From: Solibacillus sp. FSL W7-1436
GTDB taxonomy: Bacteria > Bacillota > Bacilli > Bacillales_A > Planococcaceae
DNA: 64,000 nt
Reading direction: 5' to 3'
Assembly: GCF_038007305.1 (NCBI RefSeq)
Contig: NZ_JBBOWV010000001.1
Location: 2,160,501 to 2,224,500 of the forward strand
In this document: in pieces, positions 1 through 7,651 of the stretch
Layout: every line of letters begins with the position of its first letter
Numbering within the stretch: the first letter of the stretch is position 1
Program-made: the position numbers and the translations under genes
Notes under the pieces: generated by a model
Database searches by the model: none
Told to the model about the DNA's origin: nothing
What the model saw: the letters and a program-made list of their open reading frames with translations, nothing else

Positions 1-2
1 AT

Positions 3-1319
3 CGTGTTAGAGTATGTCAAATGTTTGAACCGGATTTTAAGGATTGGACGGAAACATTACCAGAAATTCATTACTATTGTAGACGGAATATTGATTCTAA
101 ACAGCCTACTAATATTAATCAGATGGCAATAGGATATAGTGAACTTATAACACAGATTGGAATACCGGATATAGTTCTAGCAACTCACACACCAATATTT
201 GGTGCAGTTTGTAAAATGGCATTTAGTTCCCTAGAAATTAAGTGTCCTCCAATTATCTCCTGGTTGCATGGACCACCAGAAGCATATGGAGGTAGTGGAT
301 TATTAAAATATTGTGATGCTCATCTCGCTATTTCACATAGTATTTCTAAAAAAATTGAAAATGTTATTGGAGCCAAGACATCTATTCATTATGTCGGGAA
401 TCCTGTGAATATTGATGAGTCGAATATAATATATAGACCAAAATATATTTATGAATTTCTCTATATTGGACGTTTAAATAATAACGAGAAAAGATTAGAT
501 ATAATGTTTAGGGCTATGAGTAAATTAAGAGGAAATTGGAGACTACATATATATGGAGACGGACCAAACAAAAATGAATTGAAAATATTGGCTAATAGGC
601 TCGGAATTAACAATAGAGTTAAATGGCATGGGTGGAAGGAAAATCCATGGGAAGAAATAAAAGAAGCCTCATTATTACTGTTATCTTCCGATATTGAAGG
701 TTTTGGTCTAGTCTTAATCGAAGCATTATCAAGAGGTATTCCAGTTTTATCTACAAATTGTGATGGACCAAAAGAAATAATCCAAGAAGGTATAAATGGA
801 TGGCTTTATCAAGTTAGGGATATTTCAACTTTATACAAAAAACTTCAAGAAATAATAAATGGAGATATAAACCTACCGGAAATAAAGATTTGTCGGGAGT
901 CAGTACTTCATTATAGCCCTCAGATTGTAGTGAATTCTATAGAAGAAATCTTGAAAACTTATTATTTAAAAGACAAAATTGAAAAAGAAATTTCGTTAGT
1001 CCCCGATCTTTCTGAAGAGGACAAGGCACAGCTAATTTTTGAATTAGTAATAGAAAACCAACTTAATATAAATGTGCTGTTTTCAATTATTCAGAAAAAT
1101 TTTTCAAATGATGTTAAAAGCACATGGCTAACAAGAATTGGAGTATTATTTTGGGAACATCAATTATTTGATTATGTTATTCCTACGTTTCAAAAGGCAA
1201 TTGAATATAATCCGAATAACGATGATGCACTTTTAAATTTAGGGTATGTATTAAGAAATATTGGTGAAGAAGAACTTGCATTAAGTTATTTAAATAAAGT
1301 GAAGAATATTAATAACTAA
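3..1319 (+). CDS. GT4-family glycosyltransferase with C-terminal TPR, 5'-partial
   Basis: Retaining GT-B glycosyltransferase of the GT4 type, expected to transfer a sugar from a nucleotide sugar in the cytoplasm. The frame is open to the left edge of the window, so the first ATG at 21 is probably internal and the gene begins outside. Seen: an acceptor-side segment (LHGPPEAYGGSGL), the donor-domain start (YIGRLNNNEKRLD) and the E-x7-E region (EGFGLVLIEALSRG) that binds the nucleotide sugar in this family. The last ~50 residues look like a TPR unit (AIEYNPNNDDALLNLGYVL), a fusion common in glycosyltransferases that modify flagellin or surface glycans. A second GT4 gene and a methyltransferase follow and flagellar genes lie 6 kb downstream, so a flagellin or surface glycosylation role is a reasonable inference, not proven. 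Confidence 0.85.
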   Translation, partial: RVRVCQMFEPDFKDWTETLPEIHYYCRRNIDSKQPTNINQMAIGYSELITQIGIPDIVLATHTPIFGAVCKMAFSSLEIKCPPIISWLHGPPEAYGGSGLLKYCDAHLAISHSISKKIENVIGAKTSIHYVGNPVNIDESNIIYRPKYIYEFLYIGRLNNNEKRLDIMFRAMSKLRGNWRLHIYGDGPNKNELKILANRLGINNRVKWHGWKENPWEEIKEASLLLLSSDIEGFGLVLIEALSRGIPVLSTNCDGPKEIIQEGINGWLYQVRDISTLYKKLQEIINGDINLPEIKICRESVLHYSPQIVVNSIEEILKTYYLKDKIEKEISLVPDLSEEDKAQLIFELVIENQLNINVLFSIIQKNFSNDVKSTWLTRIGVLFWEHQLFDYVIPTFQKAIEYNPNNDDALLNLGYVLRNIGEEELALSYLNKVKNINN

Positions 1320-1330
1320 TTTAACCAGTA

Positions 1331-1372
1331 TTTTGGACATTTTAAGTAATAAGAGAAGGAAAATGTCCAAAA
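1331..1372. repeat. Perfect 13-bp inverted repeat between glycosyltransferase and methyltransferase
   Basis: TTTTGGACATTTT (1331-1343) and AAAATGTCCAAAA (1360-1372) are perfect complements around a 16-nt loop. No U-run follows the stem, so it is not a canonical intrinsic terminator. It may be an operator, a processing hairpin or a weak terminator inside the glycosylation cluster. Confidence 0.6.
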
Positions 1373-1769
1373 GACATTTGGTATACATTAGGATACTAAA
1401 GGTTATGGCATAGATTTTATTTATTAAATCTGAAAGGGTGGGACTATAAAGATGACCAATTTATTTGATCAAAATTATTATTCTGGTAATAGTAATTACC
1501 AAGATTACAAATACGATAATCGTTTTTTACAATGGGCTTATGATATTGACTGTTATTTACAACCCCAAACTGTATTAGAGGTTGGGTGTGCGATGGGATA
1601 TTTAGTCCGTACCCTTCGACTATTAGGAATAGACTCATATGGAATTGATATTAGTAGTTATGCTATTCAAAATGCAGATGAACTTGCAAGCCCTTATGTG
1701 GCTACAGCAAACGCAACAGAATGTCCTTTTCAGGGGCCTTTTGATTTGATTGTAGCTTTTGATGTCTTA

Positions 1770-1777
1770 GAACATAT
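1770..1777. repeat. 8-bp target-site duplication of the IS66 element (left copy; right copy 4109-4116)
   Basis: GAACATAT directly precedes the left IS end and recurs directly after the right IS end. Eight-bp duplications are the norm for IS66. The two copies are identical, which fits a fairly recent insertion. Confidence 0.93.
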
Positions 1778-1812
1778 GTAAGCCCCCAATCAAACAACGC
1801 ATATAAATGACC

Positions 1813-1856
1813 TGGCACCTCCGGTACGATAAACGTATCATTCTAAGGAGGTGCCA
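1813..1856 (+). promoter_or_regulatory. Hairpin that would bury the tnpA Shine-Dalgarno
   Basis: TGGCACCTCC (1813-1822) is perfectly complementary to GGAGGTGCCA (1847-1856), and the second arm contains the AAGGAGG ribosome binding site of tnpA (ATG 1862). A transcript entering from the interrupted host gene would fold this hairpin and hide the site. Comparable structures in IS10 and IS50 prevent transposase synthesis from read-through RNA. Whether an internal promoter starts past the left arm cannot be told from sequence. Confidence 0.65.
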
Positions 1857-1861
1857 TTCTT

Positions 1862-2053
1862 ATGCCAACAAACAAATTAACCATTGTTCCCGTCAAACTC
1901 GATCCTTTTCCAGTTGAAACTTCTTCGATTCATTCTATCCAATACACTACTGAGCCAAGTTGTGTAATTAAAACCGCTGCGGCTGAAATTTCCTTCTTCA
2001 ATGGCGTAGATGAGCGAATTATACAAACCATTATGAAGGAGCTGAAGGGTTGA
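1862..2053 (+). CDS. tnpA: IS66 accessory protein TnpA (short form)
   Basis: First gene of the IS66 element, 63 residues, with a strong AAGGAGG site before ATG 1862. IS66 TnpA is a small accessory protein needed for transposition, usually longer and with a helix-turn-helix; this short form keeps an N-terminal proline/valine-rich part and an acidic end (FFNGVDERIIQTIMKEL). The stop overlaps the start of tnpB (TGATG), indicating translational coupling. Assigned mainly from position in the element. Confidence 0.7.
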   Translation: MPTNKLTIVPVKLDPFPVETSSIHSIQYTTEPSCVIKTAAAEISFFNGVDERIIQTIMKELKG

Positions 2054-2406
2054 TGAAACAGGATTTTACGAGCGTGCAAAACATCTACATCATTTGCGGC
2101 AAGACAGATATGCGTAAAGGCATTGATGGTCTCGCAACGCTCATTCAAGATTCTTTCGAATTAGATCCGTATAGTGATTCGATCTTTCTGTTTTCTGGAT
2201 GGAGCAAGGACCGTTATAAATGTTTGTATTTCGATGGAGATGGCTTCGCCATACTTTATAAACGATTAGATAATGGAAAATTACAATGGCCAAACAATGA
2301 AAATGAGGTGCGCAATCTTTCGCAACAAGAGCTTCGTTGGTTATTAGAAGGATTATCCCTGCAACAGCCAAAGGCGATTGCGAAATCTACAAAAGGTGTC
2401 TTTTAA
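2053..2406 (+). CDS. tnpB: IS66 TnpB accessory protein
   Basis: 117 residues, ATG overlapping the tnpA stop by one base. The segment IICGKTDMRKGIDGLATL near residue 12 and the later LFSGWSKDRYKCLYFDGDGF are signatures of IS66 Orf2/TnpB, a small protein of unknown biochemical activity required with TnpC for transposition. Full length for the family. An in-frame TTG three bases upstream is a less likely start. Confidence 0.92.
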   Translation: MKQDFTSVQNIYIICGKTDMRKGIDGLATLIQDSFELDPYSDSIFLFSGWSKDRYKCLYFDGDGFAILYKRLDNGKLQWPNNENEVRNLSQQELRWLLEGLSLQQPKAIAKSTKGVF

Positions 2407-2456
2407 TAGCCCTATTTTAAGTGGTATAATCATTCATAACTTATATTGAACGAAAT

Positions 2457-4022
2457 GTGGTGAATGATTTGGGAAACGCTTCAAATGAAAAAGTGATTCA
2501 ATTATTGGAAGAACAACTAGCCTACACAAAAGAACAAAATAAAAGTTTAACCAAACAAATTGAAGCATTAACTGAACAAATTCGCCAATTAACAAAAGCT
2601 TTATACGGTTCTAAATCAGAGAAATCCAAATATCAAGCACCAGACGGTCAAGGCTCTTTATTTGAAGATGATCCGTCTTTTAGCGAACCTGAGCAGACAG
2701 AAGAACAAAGCACGGAAACGGTTAGTTATACTGTTACTCGTAAAAAGACAAATAAAAAACGAAATGATTCGTTTCGTGAGGATATTGAAGTTGAAGAAAT
2801 TCATCATCACCCAGCTAACTTAGCATGTGATTGTTGTCTTGGTGAAATGGTAGAATTCAGTTCAACAATGGTACGTGAAGAAGCTAAATTTATTCCAGCG
2901 ACGATGAAGCGTGTACAACATTTCGAACATACTTATGAGTGCAAAGCGTGTAAAAAAGATACCCTACAAAAAGCACAAATCAAACGTGGCAAAGCACCAC
3001 AAGGTGTTATCCAAAGAAGCATTGCCGGCCCCACTGTTTTAGCAAAGCTTCTCTACGATAAATTTATCCAGTACTTGCCACTTTACCGTCAGGTAAATGA
3101 ATGGGAGCGACATGGCCTACATACCAACGATAAGAATTTATCCAATTGGGTAATACGTGTAGCAGAAGATTGGCTTCAGCCGATTTATAATTTGATGAAG
3201 CAACTATTGACGGCGAAGTCTGTGCTGCATGTCGATGAAACGTATGCACAGATACTTAAACGTTCGGATGGAAAATCTGCTCAATCGAACGCCTATAACT
3301 GGGTATGTCGTAGTGTACAAAGTGAAGGTCCTATTATCGTTTTATTTAAGAGCGCACTCTCACGAGGGCGAGCTATATTAGAAAATTTAATTGCGGGATT
3401 CAAAGGGACTGTGATTTGTGATGGTTATTCGGCTTATGGTCAATTGCCTAATGTTCAGTTCGCTAACTGTTGGGCGCACGTACGACGTTATTGGCTGAAA
3501 GCCGATAGTAAAAACGGGCGAATAGGCGTTGAATATTGCGATCGTTTATTTCACATCGAGCGTAAAATCAAACACCTTTCGCCGGAAGAACGTGTGCAAG
3601 TTCGCCAACAAGAAGCAAAGCCCCTCGTAGCTGAATTTTTCGATTGGATTGACCGTTCTCCTTTCTTTGGGAAAAACGCGATTGCGAAAGCAGCGGACTA
3701 TACATTGTGCCGAGCGGATGAGTTAAAAGTTTTTCTTGATAACGGACACATCGCAATTGACAATAATCCCGCTGAAAATGCGATTCGCCCAAATGTAATT
3801 GGCCGTAAAAACTGGCTTTTCTCTGTGAGCGAAGCGGGTGCCAATGCGAATGCCATCTGTTTAAGCTTAGCTGAAACGGCCAAAGCAAACGGGATTGATT
3901 TTTATCAATATCTAGTGAAGCTGATGACGGAGTTACCAAATTTACCGTTCCATCAACAACCTGAGATTTTACATAACTACATGCCTTGGTCAGAAAATAT
4001 TCAAGCCACATGTGCAAAATAG
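2457..4022 (+). CDS. tnpC: IS66 transposase TnpC (DDE)
   Basis: 521 residues. In order: an N-terminal coiled coil (about residues 10-50), an IS66 zinc-binding module with paired cysteines (CDCC near 124 and ECKACKKD near 161), then the DDE transposase core with the first Asp in HVDETYAQI, the second in VICDGYSAY and the Glu in IDNNPAENAIRP, followed by the usual C-terminal tail. All catalytic residues are present. The start is ambiguous: GTG 2457, GTG 2460 or TTG 2469. It catalyses strand transfer of the element. Confidence 0.95.
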   Translation: MVNDLGNASNEKVIQLLEEQLAYTKEQNKSLTKQIEALTEQIRQLTKALYGSKSEKSKYQAPDGQGSLFEDDPSFSEPEQTEEQSTETVSYTVTRKKTNKKRNDSFREDIEVEEIHHHPANLACDCCLGEMVEFSSTMVREEAKFIPATMKRVQHFEHTYECKACKKDTLQKAQIKRGKAPQGVIQRSIAGPTVLAKLLYDKFIQYLPLYRQVNEWERHGLHTNDKNLSNWVIRVAEDWLQPIYNLMKQLLTAKSVLHVDETYAQILKRSDGKSAQSNAYNWVCRSVQSEGPIIVLFKSALSRGRAILENLIAGFKGTVICDGYSAYGQLPNVQFANCWAHVRRYWLKADSKNGRIGVEYCDRLFHIERKIKHLSPEERVQVRQQEAKPLVAEFFDWIDRSPFFGKNAIAKAADYTLCRADELKVFLDNGHIAIDNNPAENAIRPNVIGRKNWLFSVSEAGANANAICLSLAETAKANGIDFYQYLVKLMTELPNLPFHQQPEILHNYMPWSENIQATCAK

Positions 4023-4056
4023 CCAACTATCCGAAAAAAAATCTAGGATAGTTGGC
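4022..4056. terminator. Hairpin after tnpC
   Basis: GCCAACTATCC (4022-4032) pairs perfectly with GGATAGTTGGC (4046-4056) around an A-rich loop, directly behind the tnpC stop. It lacks an immediate U-run (a T-rich stretch begins about 30 bp later), so termination is probable but not certain. Confidence 0.5.
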
Positions 4057-4458
4057 CATTCGTCATGCGTACCGTAAAGGTGCGCTATTTTTTATATTTC
4101 GGGCTTACGAACATATACCCGAACCTGAAATTTTCACCACAATCGATAGCATTACAAAAATGGGAAATACTATTTACTTAAACCAACCGCATTTCTATGA
4201 TCCTTGGGACTTAGATGAAACACATGTTACTTTATATCCGAAATTGTGGTGGGCTAAAGAATTTGAAAAGAGAGGTTTCCTCTATATTAATAATCATCCT
4301 ATGTTGGAGAAATTTAATTATACGAACGGTATGATTTTTACTAAAGTACCATTACCTGATACTAGTAAGACTCCCGTTACATCCGATTACGCAACTAAAA
4401 AAGAAAAGCAGTTATTCGAGATGTGTAAATTTAAGGATATTTTTTAAGGAGTGTAATA

Positions 4459-5862
4459 ATGAAAATCTGGATGGTTGCTTTAGATGCGCATAGCGGGGGT
4501 GGGATATCCACACATTTATTTAATGTTACAGAAGGGCTTAGAGATGCCGGTCATGAAGTTAAATGGATTACCCCTGCAGGTAAAATTGTAGAAGATTTAG
4601 CTAGTATTGTATTAAATGTAAATAAGCAAATATTAAACCCTTATCCGAATAATTGGATGGTTGATGTTATTGAAACATGGGCTGTGCGCTTAGAAATGAA
4701 CTTTTCTCTGATGATTTCAGAAGAGCAACCAGATATCATACATTGTCACGATGTAATTTCTTTCCATCATTTAAAAGAAAGGGCAGCATTGTACAATATA
4801 CCTATAATATTAACTGTTCACGGTTATATTGCTGAAGAAGAAGTAGAAAATGGAAATATTGAAAGATATTCTATTGAGCATAAATATTGGAAGAAGACGG
4901 AATGGTTTGCTTTAAAAGAAGCTAATAGAGTAATAGCAGTAGGCGTGGAACTGAAAAAGTATTTAATGAATGTCTACCCTGGAGTTAATATAGATGTAAT
5001 TCCCAATCCAATCCATCCATCTTTTCTTAATGGAAATTATCTTGACATTAGAAAACAGTTGAATATACCAGAGGATAATTTTCTTGTTTTCTGTCCGAGT
5101 CGCTTCAGTTTTAATAAGGGCGTAGAATATTTAATTGAAGCTGTTGGACAAATTACCGGAAATTTCAGTGTGATTTTAGTTGATCACGGAATTCAGGGAC
5201 TTAATGAAGCGATTGCAGATAGTAAAAATTATGAGAAATTTAAAGTTATCAAGCCAGTTTCTAGAGAAATACTTCTTTCTATCTATAGGACTGCGGATGT
5301 TTGTGTTATTCCTTCTGTAACTTCTGGAATTAGCAAAGAAACTTCCTCATATACTGGAATCGAGGCAATGACGGTTGGAATACCAGTAATAGGGAGTAAA
5401 ATAGGTGGGTTAAGCGAGGTTTTGGAATCTGGTGGTATTCTTGTTAAAGAAAGAAATAGTTCGGAATTAAAATCAGCAATACAGCTGTTAATGAGTAGTA
5501 AAGACGAGCAACTTTTTTGGTCTAAAAAAGCTAAAAAAAGAAGCGAGTGTTTTAAGACCGATTTCATTATTCCTCAATTAGAGGGGATTTATAAAGAAGC
5601 AATATTAGAAAGCGAAAAAATATACTACACACCATTTAACCTTTATGGATTCAGTTCAAAAGTCCTTCGACTAATGTTTTTATTAATTAATGGTGATATC
5701 TCTGCGATGCAGAACCTGCTTAATATGGACCATATCCGTTTTGGTGAGAATCATAAAAATGCATTATTGTCATCATTTGAAATAGTATGTCGGAACCTTC
5801 CTATTGAGTACATAGAAATACAAAATAACGGTATTATATTTTTAAAGAATTTGAGGAATTAA
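4459..5862 (+). CDS. GT4-family glycosyltransferase
   Basis: 467-residue GT-B glycosyltransferase. ATG 4459 follows AAGGAG at the end of the split methyltransferase. Features: N-terminal glycine-rich loop MVALDAHSGGGISTHLFN, HCHD and TVHGYI acceptor-side motifs, CPSRFSFNKGVEYLIEA at the start of the donor domain, and YTGIEAMTVGIPVIGSKIGG for the nucleotide-sugar pocket. The last ~90 residues lie beyond the catalytic fold and are not recognised. It belongs to the same cluster as the upstream glycosyltransferase; target could be flagellin or a surface polymer. Low G+C compared with the housekeeping genes downstream, as usual for glycan loci. Confidence 0.88.
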   Translation: MKIWMVALDAHSGGGISTHLFNVTEGLRDAGHEVKWITPAGKIVEDLASIVLNVNKQILNPYPNNWMVDVIETWAVRLEMNFSLMISEEQPDIIHCHDVISFHHLKERAALYNIPIILTVHGYIAEEEVENGNIERYSIEHKYWKKTEWFALKEANRVIAVGVELKKYLMNVYPGVNIDVIPNPIHPSFLNGNYLDIRKQLNIPEDNFLVFCPSRFSFNKGVEYLIEAVGQITGNFSVILVDHGIQGLNEAIADSKNYEKFKVIKPVSREILLSIYRTADVCVIPSVTSGISKETSSYTGIEAMTVGIPVIGSKIGGLSEVLESGGILVKERNSSELKSAIQLLMSSKDEQLFWSKKAKKRSECFKTDFIIPQLEGIYKEAILESEKIYYTPFNLYGFSSKVLRLMFLLINGDISAMQNLLNMDHIRFGENHKNALLSSFEIVCRNLPIEYIEIQNNGIIFLKNLRN

Positions 5863-6571
5863 AAGTGTTTTGCACCCATCAAATAGGTTCTTCTCAACAT
5901 TAGTTGAATTTGCGGGTAATACTGTATAGATTCCTTGTACACTAAGGAAGAAACATTAGATATTTAAGCTGCAGGATTGCCAAACTTTAAGTTGTAAATG
6001 TAACTAACTACAGCAGGATGACATTGGATGATTTCACATTCTGAATCTTGAGCTTTATGTCCAAAAACAGGGCTTCTCTCTTCGAAGAGAAGTCCTTCTT
6101 TAATTGAAGGAAGAGGAAGACGAGATATTGAACGAACATGGCGAATTGTATCGAAAAAGTTGGAGAATATTCAAAGTGAGTAGGTGGATAATTTTTACAG
6201 AAGAAAACATTGCCGAATGATTTTCCTGGAATTATCGGAAGATGATATCAAGTTGATAGGCTTGTCAAGCAGCATAGTGGAGTACGTAAAGTTGGAGACC
6301 CTTGGAGTATGAAGTTTGTTTTATCAAACCTTCATCCTGAATGACAATAAAAGTGGAATCATGTTGTACTCTATGGTTGAAACACTAGGTGAGGAAACGG
6401 AGAACTAGTTAGCTGAACAAACCGAACACGTATAAAATGCCTTATTCCAAGAAAAGGGATTGGGCTTTTTTAATTTCTTAGACTTGAGGTGATGGAAACT
6501 ACGCTTTTCTTAAAGGAAAAGACGTGTGAAGGAGGCGGAGTAAAATTGAAAGAATTCAGCTGTTTATCGAA
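5863..6571. other. About 700 bp with no intact gene; probable eroded insertion
   Basis: No convincing full gene on either strand. Only short open stretches occur, for example 6217-6312 on the plus strand (ELSEDDIKLIG-like) and one around 6110-6180, which read like protein but are broken by stops, suggesting remnants of a decayed gene. A small inverted repeat (TTCTCTTCGAAGAGAA) lies near 6085. The source family was not identified. Confidence 0.4.
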
Positions 6572-6787
6572 TTGATGGAGAAACATTGTGATGTTACGAC
6601 AGACAAAAGAAAGATCAGCGTTGAATCAATTGAATTCCAAGATGAGATTGATGAGAAACTCATTCAAGATGACCATCTAAAGTGTCATTTTACCCTATCA
6701 TGTTCGAAACGCTACGTATACGAAGGTAAGAATGGGAAGCAGGTCTGCAAAATAAAAAATGAGAAAGAAAAATTTTATGAAACTTAG
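6572..6787 (+). CDS. Unrecognised short ORF, possible gene remnant
   Basis: Open from 6530 without a start and usable from TTG 6572 or ATG 6575; about 70 residues, charged, with three cysteines (CDVTT, LKCHFTLSC, KQVCK) that could suggest a zinc ribbon. No good ribosome binding site at the ATG. It follows the eroded region and is probably the tail of a degraded gene rather than a functional one. Confidence 0.2.
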   Translation: MMEKHCDVTTDKRKISVESIEFQDEIDEKLIQDDHLKCHFTLSCSKRYVYEGKNGKQVCKIKNEKEKFYET

Positions 6788-6986
6788 TTTTACCAAGGTA
6801 TCAAACATATTTTGAATACTAATCTCCCTTCATAATGATAATACTGCATCAAATTCTTTTCCATAGATGAGAATTGCATAATTGAAATGAATAACGTAAA
6901 AATTTATTTTGCGTATTGTGTATATGTGATTTCAAAATGAAAAAGAAAAAAATGAGTAGTGAAAGACAATGAAAGAAGGGTTGGTA

Positions 6987-7115
6987 ATGAATAGAGAGGC
7001 GCAGCTAGAGTGGGTAAAACAGCGGAACGCACTGCTAGAGTATATTAAAAAGAAATTAAATGAACGGTTTCAGCAGTTAAGAACTGAATTAGAAGAGTTA
7101 GATGACCAGTTCTAA
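6987..7115 (+). CDS. 42-residue coiled-coil protein upstream of flaG
   Basis: ATG 6987 follows GAAAGAAGGG with good spacing. The product is a single amphipathic, Glu/Leu/Lys-rich helix (LEWVKQRNALLEYIKKKL, then LRTELEELDDQF). A second in-frame ATG at 6969 would add six residues but has a weaker site. It lies about 60 bp upstream of the SigD promoter of flaG, so it is not in that transcript. Small helical proteins next to fliD/fliS are sometimes chaperone-like, but I do not recognise this one. Confidence 0.45.
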   Translation: MNREAQLEWVKQRNALLEYIKKKLNERFQQLRTELEELDDQF

Positions 7116-7175
7116 ATTTACTAAAATTGATAAGATGTTAGTGAATAAATTATTTTTCCATATTCCAAACAACGA

Positions 7176-7202
7176 TAAAATAATCAGAAATGCAGCCGAT
7201 AA
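7176..7202 (+). promoter_or_regulatory. SigD (flagellar sigma) promoter of flaG-fliD-fliT-fliS
   Basis: TAAA at 7176 followed after exactly 15 nt by GCCGATAA at 7195. This matches the Bacillus SigD consensus TAAA-N15-GCCGATAT almost perfectly. Transcription would begin around 7209, giving a ~29-nt leader to the flaG start. This places the cluster among late flagellar genes. Confidence 0.9.
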
Positions 7203-7237
7203 AATAAATAAGAATATTTGGTAACGGAGGGTTAAAA

Positions 7238-7594
7238 ATGAGAATTGACGGAACGAGTATTTCAATGCCAAACTTGTCACAGCATTCAACAGAAGGACAA
7301 TGGCAACGATCTGAACAGGCGGATGCCATTGCTCTACAACAAAATCAATCAGCAGTAGATAAAAAAGACACAAAAGAACAACTAGAGCAGGCGATCGATT
7401 CTTTAAATGAGTTTTTCACAATAAATAACAGTGAATTGAAATTTGTATTCCATGAAGGATTGGATACGTATTACGCACAGCTCGTGAATTCAGAAACACA
7501 TGAGGTTATTCGTGAAATTCCTTCAAAAAAAGTGCTTGATGTATTTTATGAAATGCAAAAGCTCGTAGGAATGATTGTCGATAAGAAAATTTAG
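7238..7594 (+). CDS. flaG: Flagellar protein FlaG
   Basis: 118 residues; start ATG 7238 with CGGAGGG nine bases upstream. The C-terminal half (LKFVFHEGLDTYYAQLVNSETHEVIREIPSKKVLDVFYEM) is the conserved FlaG/YvyC domain, preceded by a variable Gln-rich segment. FlaG influences flagellar filament length in several bacteria and normally lies just before fliD, as here. First gene of the SigD transcript. Confidence 0.93.
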   Translation: MRIDGTSISMPNLSQHSTEGQWQRSEQADAIALQQNQSAVDKKDTKEQLEQAIDSLNEFFTINNSELKFVFHEGLDTYYAQLVNSETHEVIREIPSKKVLDVFYEMQKLVGMIVDKKI

Positions 7595-7651
7595 TGCCTG
7601 TCGTAATATTGCCTAGCAAAAAGGATGCATAAGAAGTTTGGAGGAGATTAT

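Larger units (their letters stand above)
1778..4108 (+). mobile_element. Complete IS66-family insertion sequence (2331 bp)
   Basis: The element begins GTAAGCCC and ends GGGCTTAC, imperfect terminal inverted repeats of the IS66 type, with 8-bp direct repeats outside. It carries the canonical three genes tnpA, tnpB and tnpC in order on the plus strand. All three frames are open, so the copy could be active. It disrupts a methyltransferase in the glycosylation cluster. Exact element name not determined. Confidence 0.95.
1452..4447 (+). pseudogene. Class I SAM methyltransferase split by an IS66 element
   Basis: The gene starts at ATG 1452 and breaks at 1777, and the rest resumes at 4117. Removing the insertion and one target copy joins the halves in frame across an ATA codon, giving FDVLEHIPEPEIF and an intact 218-residue protein. 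The SAM-binding motif I is VLEVGCAMG (residues 41-49) and the post-motif FDVLEH (103-108) is typical of the Methyltransf_11/23 group, which methylates sugars or small metabolites; the substrate is unknown. It lies between two glycosyltransferases, so sugar or glycan methylation is plausible. As it stands, the left fragment stops just inside the IS and the right fragment lacks the SAM site, so it should be inactive. Confidence 0.9.

Noticed and set aside
3568-4026. 152-residue minus-strand frame in the IS66 transposase
   Set aside because: Antisense shadow of the DDE domain, no site and no protein-like pattern.
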